Part shown: positions 1 through 6,049 of the stretch, piece after piece | How the letters are laid out: every line of letters starts with the position of its first letter | Numbering within the stretch: position 1 is the stretch's first letter | NCBI GenBank assembly: GCA_013695855.1 | Contig: JACCZR010000012.1 | Span: 1-9,471, forward strand | Source of the DNA: Thermoleophilaceae bacterium | Lineage (GTDB): Bacteria; Actinomycetota; Thermoleophilia; Solirubrobacterales; Thermoleophilaceae | Direction of reading: 5' to 3' | Length of the DNA stretch: 9,471 nucleotides | Translations under genes and position numbers: made by a program | The notes under the pieces: generated by a model | What the model saw: only the letters and a program-made list of their open reading frames with translations | Databases searched by the model: none | Told to the model about the DNA's origin: nothing

Positions 1-1
1 T

Positions 2-559
2 CGCGCCCAGGAGGCCGCCGGCAGGATCGCGGACGGGGAGGCCCACGGCCTTGAGAATTCAGAGGCCGCCCGGCAGGGCCCGATCGTCATCCTCACCGTC
101 CCCTTTCGCAACCAGTCGGAGAACCTCAACAACCTGCGCGAGGTGCTCGAGCCCGGCCAACTGCTCGTGGACGCCACCGTGCCCCTCGCGGCCGCGGTCT
201 CGGGCAAGGCCACGCGGCTGCTGGGGGTGCCACAGGGCTCGGCCGCGCAGCAGGCCCAGGAGATGGTGCCCGAGGGGGTGGCGGTGGTCAGCGCGCTGCA
301 CACCGTCAGCGCACCGGCGCTGGGAGACCTCGACGCAGAGCTGGACGAGGACGTGCTGATCTGCGGCGACAAGCGCGACGACAAGCGCCGGGTGGCCGAG
401 CTGATCGCGCGGATCGACGGCCTGCGACCGGTGAACGCGGGCCTGCTCGAGACGGCGAGGCTGGTCGAAGGCCTCACGCCTCTCCTGATCTCCGTGAACT
501 CTCGCCACAAGGTGCACGCTGGGATCAAGCTCACGGGACTGCCGGAGCAGCTCTGGTAG
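2..559 (+). CDS. npdG: F420:NADP oxidoreductase (NADPH-dependent F420 reductase), 5' end outside window
   Basis: Hydride transfer between F420 and NADP(H) in the cytoplasm. The reading frame is open from base 2 and ends at TAG 557-559, leaving 185 codons. The family is about 220 residues, so roughly the first 35-40, including the N-terminal Rossmann glycine motif, are missing. Visible are the strand 'IVILTVPF' of the nucleotide-binding fold, 'LLVDATVPLA', 'VVSALHTVSAP' and the C-terminal segment 'NSRHKVHAGIKLTGLP', which matches the 'KxHAGIKxTGL' ending typical of NpdG/Fno. It lies just upstream of cofD-cofC-cofE on the same strand, so a cofactor-using enzyme is adjacent to the genes that make the cofactor. 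The 47-base gap to cofD contains a structured repeat (564-599). Family assignment is firm. The physiological direction, reduction of F420 or of NADP, cannot be read from sequence. Confidence 0.88.
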   Translation, partial: RAQEAAGRIADGEAHGLENSEAARQGPIVILTVPFRNQSENLNNLREVLEPGQLLVDATVPLAAAVSGKATRLLGVPQGSAAQQAQEMVPEGVAVVSALHTVSAPALGDLDAELDEDVLICGDKRDDKRRVAELIARIDGLRPVNAGLLETARLVEGLTPLLISVNSRHKVHAGIKLTGLPEQLW

Positions 560-560
560 C

Positions 561-606
561 GGAGGAGGGCAGCCCGAGCGCTGGTCGGGCGAGCACCGCT
601 CGCTCC
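561..606 (+). promoter_or_regulatory. cofD leader: AGGAGG motif separated from the start by two hairpins
   Basis: A perfect AGGAGG lies at 563-568, but the cofD ATG is at 607, 38 nt later, which is too far for normal initiation. No ATG, GTG or TTG occurs in the cofD frame between them. The interval holds two adjacent stems: CCCGA/TCGGG (573-577 with 585-589) and CGAGC/GCTCG (590-594 with 598-602). If both fold, only about 8 nt remain unpaired between AGGAGG and ATG, which is normal spacing. Motif and stems are visible in the sequence; the bridging function is inferred. Confidence 0.4.
564..599 (+). repeat. Structured 36-nt intergenic repeat, copy A
   Basis: Element layout, 5' to 3': GGAG[G/C]GCA; stem arm G[C/G]CCG[A/G]; loop GCG[C/T]TGG; stem arm [T/C]CGG[G/C]C; tail GA[G/A]CACCGC. 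In this copy the arms are GCCCGA (572-577) and TCGGGC (585-590). It starts 4 nt after the npdG stop codon. It matches copy B (7003-7038, opposite strand) at 33 of 36 positions and copy C (7795-7830) at 29 of 36. A second hairpin, CGAGC/GCTCG with loop ACC (590-602), overlaps its 3' end. I recognise no named element; its class is unknown. Confidence 0.8.
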
Positions 607-1506
607 ATGCGAGTCACGCTCCTCTCGGGCGGCACGGGCGGGGCAAAGCTGGCCCGCGGCCTCGCGGAGGTGTCCGACCTGACCGTGGTAGCCAACAGCG
701 GGGACGACGCCGAGGTCTACGGCGTGCACGTGGCGCCCGACCCCGACCTCGTGACCTACTGGCTGGCCGACGAGATCGACGAGCGGGGCTACGGCCTGCG
801 TGGCGATACCTGGGAGGTCATGGAGGCGCTCGAACGCGCGGCGCGCCCGACGTGGTTTCGCCTGGGCGACCGCGACCTCGCCATGTGCCTCATCCGAACC
901 GAGGAGCTTCGGGCGGGCGCCCGCCTGACCGACGCCCATGCGCGCGTGGTGGAGGCGATGGGAGTGGCCTCCCGCGTGCTGCCCATGACCGACGAGCCGG
1001 TGCCCACCCGCGTGCTCGCCGCCGGGCGCTGGTGGGCACTGCAGGAGTTCATGATCCTCAACGGTGCTCAGGGACCGGTCGAGGACGTGGACCTGGCGAG
1101 CGTGTCCTCGGCGGGCCCCACGCCGGACGTGCTCGAGGCGATCGCCTTGGCCGAGGCGGTGGTGGTCGGCCCCTCGAACCCCGTGATCTCCATCGGACCG
1201 ATACTCGCCCTTCCAGGGATGCACGACGCGCTGGTGCGAACCCGCGCGCCGGTCGTCGCGGTGAGCCCGTTCGTGGAAGGGAGGGTGCTCAAGGGCCCGA
1301 CGGCGGCCTTCTGCGAGCACGCGGGGATCGAACGCAGCGCACAGGGGATCGCCGGCGCCTACGGAGAGGTGATCGACGGGGTGGTGGCCGACGAGCCCGT
1401 GGACGGCCTGCCGTCGCTCGAGATCGAGACGTTGATGAACGACGTGCCATCGATGCGGCGGGTGGCCGAGAAGACCGTCGACTTTGCGGCTTCTCTGAGG
1501 CGCTGA
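607..1506 (+). CDS. cofD: 2-phospho-L-lactate (phosphoenolpyruvate) transferase CofD/FbiA
   Basis: Transfers the activated phospholactyl or phosphoenolpyruvyl group from the guanylylated donor made by CofC to FO, giving F420-0 or dehydro-F420-0. It is 299 residues, close to the usual family length of about 300-330. The N-terminus 'MRVTLLSGGTGGAKLARGL' carries the glycine-rich loop at residues 8-12. It is followed by 'NSGDDAEVYG' (30-39), 'PDPDLVTY' (44-51), 'WFRLGDRDLA' (83-92), 'LPMTDEPVPTRV' (125-136), the family signature 'GPSNPVISIGPIL' (188-200) and 'AVSPFVEGRVLKGP' (218-231). The ATG at 607 is chosen because it opens directly on the conserved first strand and no other usual start lies upstream in frame. 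It is 44 bases upstream of cofC. In actinobacteria the donor is normally the phosphoenolpyruvyl form; that is family knowledge, not visible here. Confidence 0.95.
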   Translation: MRVTLLSGGTGGAKLARGLAEVSDLTVVANSGDDAEVYGVHVAPDPDLVTYWLADEIDERGYGLRGDTWEVMEALERAARPTWFRLGDRDLAMCLIRTEELRAGARLTDAHARVVEAMGVASRVLPMTDEPVPTRVLAAGRWWALQEFMILNGAQGPVEDVDLASVSSAGPTPDVLEAIALAEAVVVGPSNPVISIGPILALPGMHDALVRTRAPVVAVSPFVEGRVLKGPTAAFCEHAGIERSAQGIAGAYGEVIDGVVADEPVDGLPSLEIETLMNDVPSMRRVAEKTVDFAASLRR

Positions 1507-1550
1507 GCAGATCGCGCCGCGGTACAGTCGGGCGGACGTCCCTCCGGCCG

Positions 1551-2243
1551 ATGCACACCATCGCCATCCTCCCCATCAAGAGCTTCGGCGCCGCCAAGCA
1601 GCGTCTGGGTGAGCTGCTGGCGGGGGGCTCGCGCCAAGCCCTGGCCCGGGCGATGTTCGCCGACGTGCTCAACGCGCTGCGCCACGTGCCCGCCCTCGAC
1701 GAGGTGGCGGTGATCACCGGGGACCGGTCGGCCGAGTGGGCGGCTCGGGCCGAGCGCGTGCTCGTGCTCACCGACCCCACCGAGGAAGGCCAGTCAGCGG
1801 CGGCGTTGATCGGAGTGCGCCACGCCCTCTCGGAGGGCTTCGACCGGGCGCTCCTGGTGCCCGGTGACGCGCCGCTCCTCGACCCCGCGGAGCTGACCGC
1901 CCTGCTCGAGCGCGAGCCGGCCGGCGAGCGTGGGGTGGCCATCGTGCCCGACCGCCACGGCACGGGCACCAACGCGCTCCTGCTCTGCCCTCCCGACGCC
2001 TTCGTGCCGAGCTTCGGTCCCGACAGCTTCGCCCGCCACGTGTCCGCGGCCGACGCAGCCGGAATCACCCACTCGGTGAGCGAGCTGCCGTCGCTCATGC
2101 TGGACGTGGACACCCCGGACGACCTGGCCGAGGTGGCCCGCCGGCTCGAGAGCCGGCGGGGGCTGGCGCCCCAGACCCGCGGCGCCCTCTCTCAGCTCGG
2201 GCGCATGGGCGCGCTTGCGGCGCCGGTCCCAGCAGGCGCCTGA
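1551..2243 (+). CDS. cofC: 2-phospholactate/phosphoenolpyruvate guanylyltransferase CofC/FbiD
   Basis: Uses GTP to activate 2-phospholactate, or phosphoenolpyruvate in most actinobacteria, and passes the product to CofD. It is 230 residues, a normal size. The ATG at 1551 gives 'MHTIAILPIKSFGAAKQRL', the nucleotidyltransferase N-terminus with K10 and K16 in the expected Px(K)xxxxAKxRL arrangement. Further motifs are 'LLVPGDAPLL' (101-110, the metal-binding strand), 'RHGTGTNALLL' (135-145, the glycine/threonine loop diagnostic of CofC), 'FGPDSFARHV' (155-164) and 'DVDTPDDL' (185-192). The same frame stays open far upstream, but that part overlaps cofD and has the composition of an out-of-frame shadow. 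The Shine-Dalgarno sequence is weak. The TGA stop at 2241-2243 overlaps a candidate CTG start of cofE. Which donor substrate is used cannot be decided here. Confidence 0.93.
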   Translation: MHTIAILPIKSFGAAKQRLGELLAGGSRQALARAMFADVLNALRHVPALDEVAVITGDRSAEWAARAERVLVLTDPTEEGQSAAALIGVRHALSEGFDRALLVPGDAPLLDPAELTALLEREPAGERGVAIVPDRHGTGTNALLLCPPDAFVPSFGPDSFARHVSAADAAGITHSVSELPSLMLDVDTPDDLAEVARRLESRRGLAPQTRGALSQLGRMGALAAPVPAGA

Positions 2244-2263
2244 GCGACTTCAGCCTGCACGTC

Positions 2264-2971
2264 GTGGGCGGGCTGCCCGAGGTCCGCCCTGGCGACGACC
2301 TGGCCGCCGTGCTCGCCCAGGCCGCCTCTCCGCAGTCCGGCGATGTGCTGGTCGTCGCTCACAAGGTGGTCTCGAAGGCGGAAGGGCGCCTGCGCGAGCT
2401 GGCCGCGGTGGACCCCGGGCCGCGTGCGCGGGAGCTGGCCGCCGAGCACGGCAAGGACCCCCGCCTGGTGCAGACTGTCCTCGACGAGACCGCAACGCTG
2501 CTGCGGGCCGAGCGCGGGGTGCTGATCTGCGAGACCCACCACGGCCTGATCTGCGCGAATGCGGGCGTCGACCAGTCCAACGCGCCCGAGGGCCACGCGG
2601 TCCTGTTGCCGGAGGACCCCGACCGCTCGGCCCGCGGCATGCGCGCCCGGTTGCCGGGTCGGCCGGCCGTGGTGATCAGCGACTCCTTCGGCCGCGCGTG
2701 GCGCCTGGGCCAGGTGGACGTGGCGATCGGCGCGGCAGGTCTTGTACCGCTGGACGACTGGCGCGGGCGCACGGACGCCCACGGCCGCGAGCTGCGAGCA
2801 ACGGCGCTGGCCACCGCGGACGCGCTGGCAGCTGCTGCGGACCTGGCACGCCTCAAGGACGAGGCCGAGCCCGCAGTGCTGGTGCGCGGGCTGGACCGAC
2901 TCGTCACCAAAGAGGACGGCCCGGGCGCGGCGGCCTTGCGGCGACCGGTCGAGGAGGACCTCTTTCGCTGA
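2264..2971 (+). CDS. cofE: Coenzyme F420-0:L-glutamate ligase CofE (FbiB N-terminal-domain type)
   Basis: GTP-dependent ligase that adds gamma-linked glutamates to F420-0. From GTG 2264 it is 235 residues. Motifs: 'GLPEVRPGDDLA' (3-14), 'DVLVVAHKVVSKAEGR' (27-42), 'RGVLICETHHGLICANAGVD' (84-103), 'VVISDSFGRAWRLGQVDVAI' (136-155) and 'ADLARLKDEAEPAVLVRGL' (192-210), together diagnostic of CofE. The GTG start cuts off the first beta strand normally present before 'GLPEV'. In-frame codons upstream read LSDFSLHV from a CTG at 2240, which overlaps the cofC stop as CTGA, so the true start is probably CTG 2240 (243 residues). No ATG, GTG or TTG exists in frame between the cofC 3' region and 2264. 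The protein ends at 2971 without the C-terminal nitroreductase-like domain of mycobacterial FbiB. It converges with fbiC 41 bases further on. Confidence 0.92.
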   Translation: MGGLPEVRPGDDLAAVLAQAASPQSGDVLVVAHKVVSKAEGRLRELAAVDPGPRARELAAEHGKDPRLVQTVLDETATLLRAERGVLICETHHGLICANAGVDQSNAPEGHAVLLPEDPDRSARGMRARLPGRPAVVISDSFGRAWRLGQVDVAIGAAGLVPLDDWRGRTDAHGRELRATALATADALAAAADLARLKDEAEPAVLVRGLDRLVTKEDGPGAAALRRPVEEDLFR

Positions 2972-2975
2972 TGTA

Positions 2976-2991
2976 GCTCGCCCTTCCGAGC
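2976..2991. terminator. Weak hairpin between convergent cofE and fbiC
   Basis: GCTCG (2976-2980) pairs with CGAGC (2987-2991) around a 6-nt loop, in the 41-base gap between two converging stop codons. It could act on both strands. There is no U-tract on either side and the stem is only 5 bp, so a role in termination rests mainly on position. Confidence 0.2.
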
Positions 2992-3012
2992 GAACCAAGC
3001 CGGTCGAGGCCA

Positions 3013-5196
3013 TCAGGCGGCGACGGGCAGATCGTGGCGGGCGCGCACCTCGTAGAGCGTGCCGCGCTCCGCCGCGGGGCGTCCCGCGGCGTGGGCGGCG
3101 CCGATCAGGTCCGAGGGCTCAAGGCGCACGCCGTGGTAGGAGCCGGCGAGGCGCGAGATGCTCTCCTCCATGAGGGTGCCCCCCAGGTCGTTCACGCCCC
3201 AGCTCAATGACTCGGTGGCGGCGTCGAGGCCCATCTTCACCCAGCTGGCCTGCAGGTTGGTGATCGAGCGCCCGAGGGCCAGGCGGAAGACCGCGGTGTG
3301 CTTGAGGTTCTCCTCCCGGGAGATCTCCTCGATGCCGTGGGTGCGCCCGAGCATCGTGTGGAAGGGGATGAACGAGAGCGGCACGAACTCGGTGATGCCG
3401 CCGGTGCGCTCCTGCAGCTCGCGGACCACGCGCATGTGCTCGGCCAGCTCGTGCGGCTCCTCGATGTGACCGAACATCACCGTGGACGTGGAGCGCAGCC
3501 CGGCGGCGTGCGAGGCCTCGATCACCTCGACCCAGCGCCCGACCGGCAGCTTGTTGGGAGAGATCCGCTCGCGCACGCCGTCGTGGAGCACCTCGGCGGC
3601 GGTGCCCGGCGTAGAGCCCAGGCCGGCCTCTCGCAGCACTGCGAAGACCTCGTCCAGCGGCGTCGAGTGCGCCATGTGGTCGATCTCCATCGGCGAAAAG
3701 GCATGGAGGTGGATCTGGGGCGCGGTCTCCTTGGCCAGCGCCAGCCAGCCCGCGTAGTCCTCGAGCTCCCAGTCGGGATGGATGCCCGACTGCATGCAGA
3801 TCTCGGTGGCCCCGAACTCAACCGCCTCGCGCACCCGGCGCACGAACTCCTCGCGCCCGTGCTCGTAGGCGTCGGGCGAGCGCCGGCCCTGGCCGAAGCC
3901 GCAGAACGCGCACCCGACCACGCACACGTTCGAGACGTTGATGTTGCGGTTGACCACGAAGGTCACGGTGTCGCCCGTCAGCTCGGCGCGCAGCTCGTCA
4001 GCCGCCTGGCGCATGTCCTCGATCGCCTCGGGACGGGTCTCGGCGAACAGCGCCGCGAGCTCCTCGGCCCCGAGGGACTGGCCGTCGCCGGCCCGCGTGA
4101 TCGCGCCCGGGACGAGGTCGAGCCGCACCGGCTGGGACTCGCGTCGCCCCGAGCCGCGCCGCGGGATGAAGCTCCAGTAGTTGGCCTTCACCACGTCGAG
4201 CACGCCCTGCTCGAGCCACTCGGAGTCCATGTACTGCGGGTAGACGCAAAGGCGCTCGGTCAGCGCGTAGCCGCGGGGCTTGAGCTCCTTGCGCATGCGG
4301 TGGGGCGACGGGAACGGATGCTCGGGCGAGATGTGGTCGCCGTTGGCCGACAGCCCGCCGAGGTCGGTTGCGCCCTCCTCCACGAGCGGGAGCCACCAGT
4401 CGCTGAGGTTGGGCGGGATCTGCACGCCCACGTCGGGCATCAGCCGCTTGGACTCGCGCACGAGCAGCCGCATCTCGTCGAGCGAGACCTCCCTGCCCCA
4501 CGCCGGCATCTGTGCCGCCTCGCCGGCGGTGCCGTCGCGCTGGGCGGAGTCGGCGATCTGCGCGGGCTCGGCGCCGTAGTAGCGCGGGTGGGGCACGAAG
4601 CTCTGGAGGATCACCTCTTGCAGGTGGCCGTGCTCGGCGTGGACGTCAGCCAGCGCCTCCAGGGCGGCCACACGCTCATCCGGGGTCTCCCCTATGCCCA
4701 CCAGGATGCCGCTCGTGAAGGGGATCCTCAGCTCGCCGGCGGCGCGGATGGTCTCCAGCCGGCGCTCCGGGTGCTTGGTGGGCGAGCCCTGGTGGACCAC
4801 CAGGTCGGGGTTGATCGACTCGAGCATCAGGCCCTGCGAAGCCGTCACCTCCCGCAGGCGGGCGAGGTCCTCGCGCGAGAGCACGCCCAGGTTGGTGTGG
4901 GGCAGCATCCCGCGCTCGAGCGCGCCCTCGCAAGCCCAGACCACGTATGAGGTGAAGTCGCGGTGGGCGAGGTCGCCCAGACGGCTGGCGACCTCGGGGT
5001 TGACCTCAGGCGACTCCCCGGTGAGCACCAGCAACTCCTTCGCGCCGCGTCGCGCAGCGTCGTCGAGCAGCCCCTCGACCTCAGCCGGCGAGTACAGGTG
5101 GGCCGTGTGCGTGGCGAAGGCGCAGTACTTGCAGTAGCAGCGGCACGTGCGCGACAGTGAAAGCGTGAAGTTGCGCGAGAAGGTGACGCGCCGCAT
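3013..5196 (-). CDS. fbiC: FO synthase, fused CofG-CofH radical-SAM protein FbiC
   Basis: Makes the deazaflavin FO (7,8-didemethyl-8-hydroxy-5-deazariboflavin) from 5-amino-6-ribitylaminouracil and tyrosine, using two radical-SAM modules in one 727-residue chain. The CofG half has the [4Fe-4S] motif C18-x3-C22-x2-C25 inside 'TCRCYCKYCAF', then 'HTNLGVLSREDLARL' (100-114), 'HQGSPTKHPERR' (135-146) and 'GILVGIGETPDER' (163-175). The CofH half has C425-x3-C429-x2-C432 inside 'NVCVVGCAFCGFG', 'EICMQSGIHPD' (465-475), 'HAFSPMEI' (498-505), 'GSTPGTAAEVL' (527-537) and 'FVPLSFIPFHT' (604-614). The linker is about residues 345-400. The ATG at 5196 is the only reasonable start because a stop codon lies five codons upstream. 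Mycobacterial FbiC has an extra N-terminal segment of roughly 80 residues that is absent here, so this fusion begins almost directly at the CofG barrel. It may share a transcript with the channel gene 38 bases upstream. Confidence 0.96.
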   Translation of the reverse strand: MRRVTFSRNFTLSLSRTCRCYCKYCAFATHTAHLYSPAEVEGLLDDAARRGAKELLVLTGESPEVNPEVASRLGDLAHRDFTSYVVWACEGALERGMLPHTNLGVLSREDLARLREVTASQGLMLESINPDLVVHQGSPTKHPERRLETIRAAGELRIPFTSGILVGIGETPDERVAALEALADVHAEHGHLQEVILQSFVPHPRYYGAEPAQIADSAQRDGTAGEAAQMPAWGREVSLDEMRLLVRESKRLMPDVGVQIPPNLSDWWLPLVEEGATDLGGLSANGDHISPEHPFPSPHRMRKELKPRGYALTERLCVYPQYMDSEWLEQGVLDVVKANYWSFIPRRGSGRRESQPVRLDLVPGAITRAGDGQSLGAEELAALFAETRPEAIEDMRQAADELRAELTGDTVTFVVNRNINVSNVCVVGCAFCGFGQGRRSPDAYEHGREEFVRRVREAVEFGATEICMQSGIHPDWELEDYAGWLALAKETAPQIHLHAFSPMEIDHMAHSTPLDEVFAVLREAGLGSTPGTAAEVLHDGVRERISPNKLPVGRWVEVIEASHAAGLRSTSTVMFGHIEEPHELAEHMRVVRELQERTGGITEFVPLSFIPFHTMLGRTHGIEEISREENLKHTAVFRLALGRSITNLQASWVKMGLDAATESLSWGVNDLGGTLMEESISRLAGSYHGVRLEPSDLIGAAHAAGRPAAERGTLYEVRARHDLPVAA

Positions 5197-5234
5197 CTGC
5201 GGCTGAGCCTAGCGTTGGAGCGCCGCTCGGCCTC

Positions 5235-5990
5235 TCACCCGACGGGCTCCATGCCCCCGGAGCCCTCGGCCTCCATGCCCCCGGAGCCCTCGCTGTGCGG
5301 GGCTATGAACATCACCGAGTAGGCGAAAGCTGCGGCCAGGGCACCCAGGATGGGAGCGAGGACATATGCGAGCAGGAACTTCCCGAAGCCGTCGAAGGAG
5401 TCGGCAACCAGAGCCGGGCCGAACGCGCGCGCGGGATTGAAGGATCCGCCGGTGAGTGGGCCAAGGGCCATCACTCCCACTCCGAGCGCGCCGCCGATGG
5501 CCAACGCAGCCCAGTCCTTTGACGAGCGCGGGTTCACGGCGACGCCGACGATGGTGAACATCAGGAAGAAGGTGCCGAGGAACTCGGCGAGCATTCCGAG
5601 GCCTACCTTCCCGCCGATGCGGTCGCTGAGGCCCGGAGCCCCGAAGTTCTGCGCCTCCGCGTTGGGAAACTCGGTGAACAGGGCCCGTACCAGCAGGCCC
5701 GCGGCCACGCCCCCCGCCAGCTGAGCGACCACGTAGATGACGGCGTCGGGTGGCTTGATCTGCTTTATGGCCGCGAGAGCGACGGTCACCGCCGGGTTGA
5801 GGTGGGCCCCCGAGACCAGCGCCAGCGTCTGGATCAGGAAGAACAGGGCGAAGAGGTGAACCAGCCCGATGACCACGAAGTCCGTGAAGCGCGCGCTTAC
5901 GAAGAGCACTACCGCCGAGCAGATGAAGAAGACGAGCGCCAGCGTGCCGATGAACTCCGCCACGTAGGCGGCGGGGCTTCGATCATGCAA
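5235..5990 (-). CDS. MIP-family channel (aquaporin) with TIP2-like pore residues
   Basis: Six-helix integral membrane channel of 251 residues. The half-helix motifs are 'GAHLNPAV' (NPA 65-67) and 'GGSFNPARAFGPAL' (NPA 185-187). Helices lie at about 10-31, 37-58, 84-105, 130-152, 160-178 and 203-229. Counting from the NPA asparagines as in AqpZ and plant TIPs, the aromatic/arginine filter is H45, V173, G182, R188. The C-terminus is a short hydrophilic tail with two copies of EGSGGME. The start is TTG 5988-5990, supported by GGGAGG on the minus strand (5999-6004) at 8-nt spacing; there is no better in-frame ATG. It is divergent from the solute-binding lipoprotein gene and upstream of fbiC on the same strand. 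Family membership is certain. Substrate (water, ammonia or another small solute) is inferred from the filter only. Confidence 0.92.
   Translation of the reverse strand: MHDRSPAAYVAEFIGTLALVFFICSAVVLFVSARFTDFVVIGLVHLFALFFLIQTLALVSGAHLNPAVTVALAAIKQIKPPDAVIYVVAQLAGGVAAGLLVRALFTEFPNAEAQNFGAPGLSDRIGGKVGLGMLAEFLGTFFLMFTIVGVAVNPRSSKDWAALAIGGALGVGVMALGPLTGGSFNPARAFGPALVADSFDGFGKFLLAYVLAPILGALAAAFAYSVMFIAPHSEGSGGMEAEGSGGMEPVG
5247..5292 (-). repeat. Tandem 24-bp repeat in the channel gene's 3' end
   Basis: A 22-base identical unit occurs at 5247-5268 and 5271-5292, a period of 24 bases. It encodes two copies of an eight-residue unit (EGSGGMEA / EGSGGMEP) at the channel C-terminus. The unit is in frame, so changes in copy number would lengthen or shorten the tail without a frameshift. 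Confidence 0.85.
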
Positions 5991-6049
5991 AGGGGAGACC
6001 TCCCGTCGGGAACGGCGGGCAGTGTAGTTGCGGCCATAGAGTCCGCGGC

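Noticed and set aside
1523..1528. TACAGT resembling a -10 promoter box before cofC
   Set aside because: No -35-like hexamer lies at suitable distance, and the gene sits in a same-strand cluster, so the match is not enough.
852..1550. Upstream in-frame extension of cofC into cofD
   Set aside because: The extension is Arg/Gly/Ala-rich and out of frame with cofD. Known CofC proteins begin at the strand encoded from 1551.
3298..4950. A long open frame on the + strand opposite fbiC
   Set aside because: It lies wholly antisense to fbiC, whose radical-SAM motifs are unmistakable. Its predicted protein is low-complexity (His, Leu, Val, Arg, Gly rich), as expected for the complement of GC-rich coding sequence.
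5200..5240. A possible fourth, degenerate copy of the 36-nt repeat after the channel gene
   Set aside because: Only AGGCCGAGCG on the minus strand matches. The partner stem arm and tail are absent, so the match is within chance for this composition.
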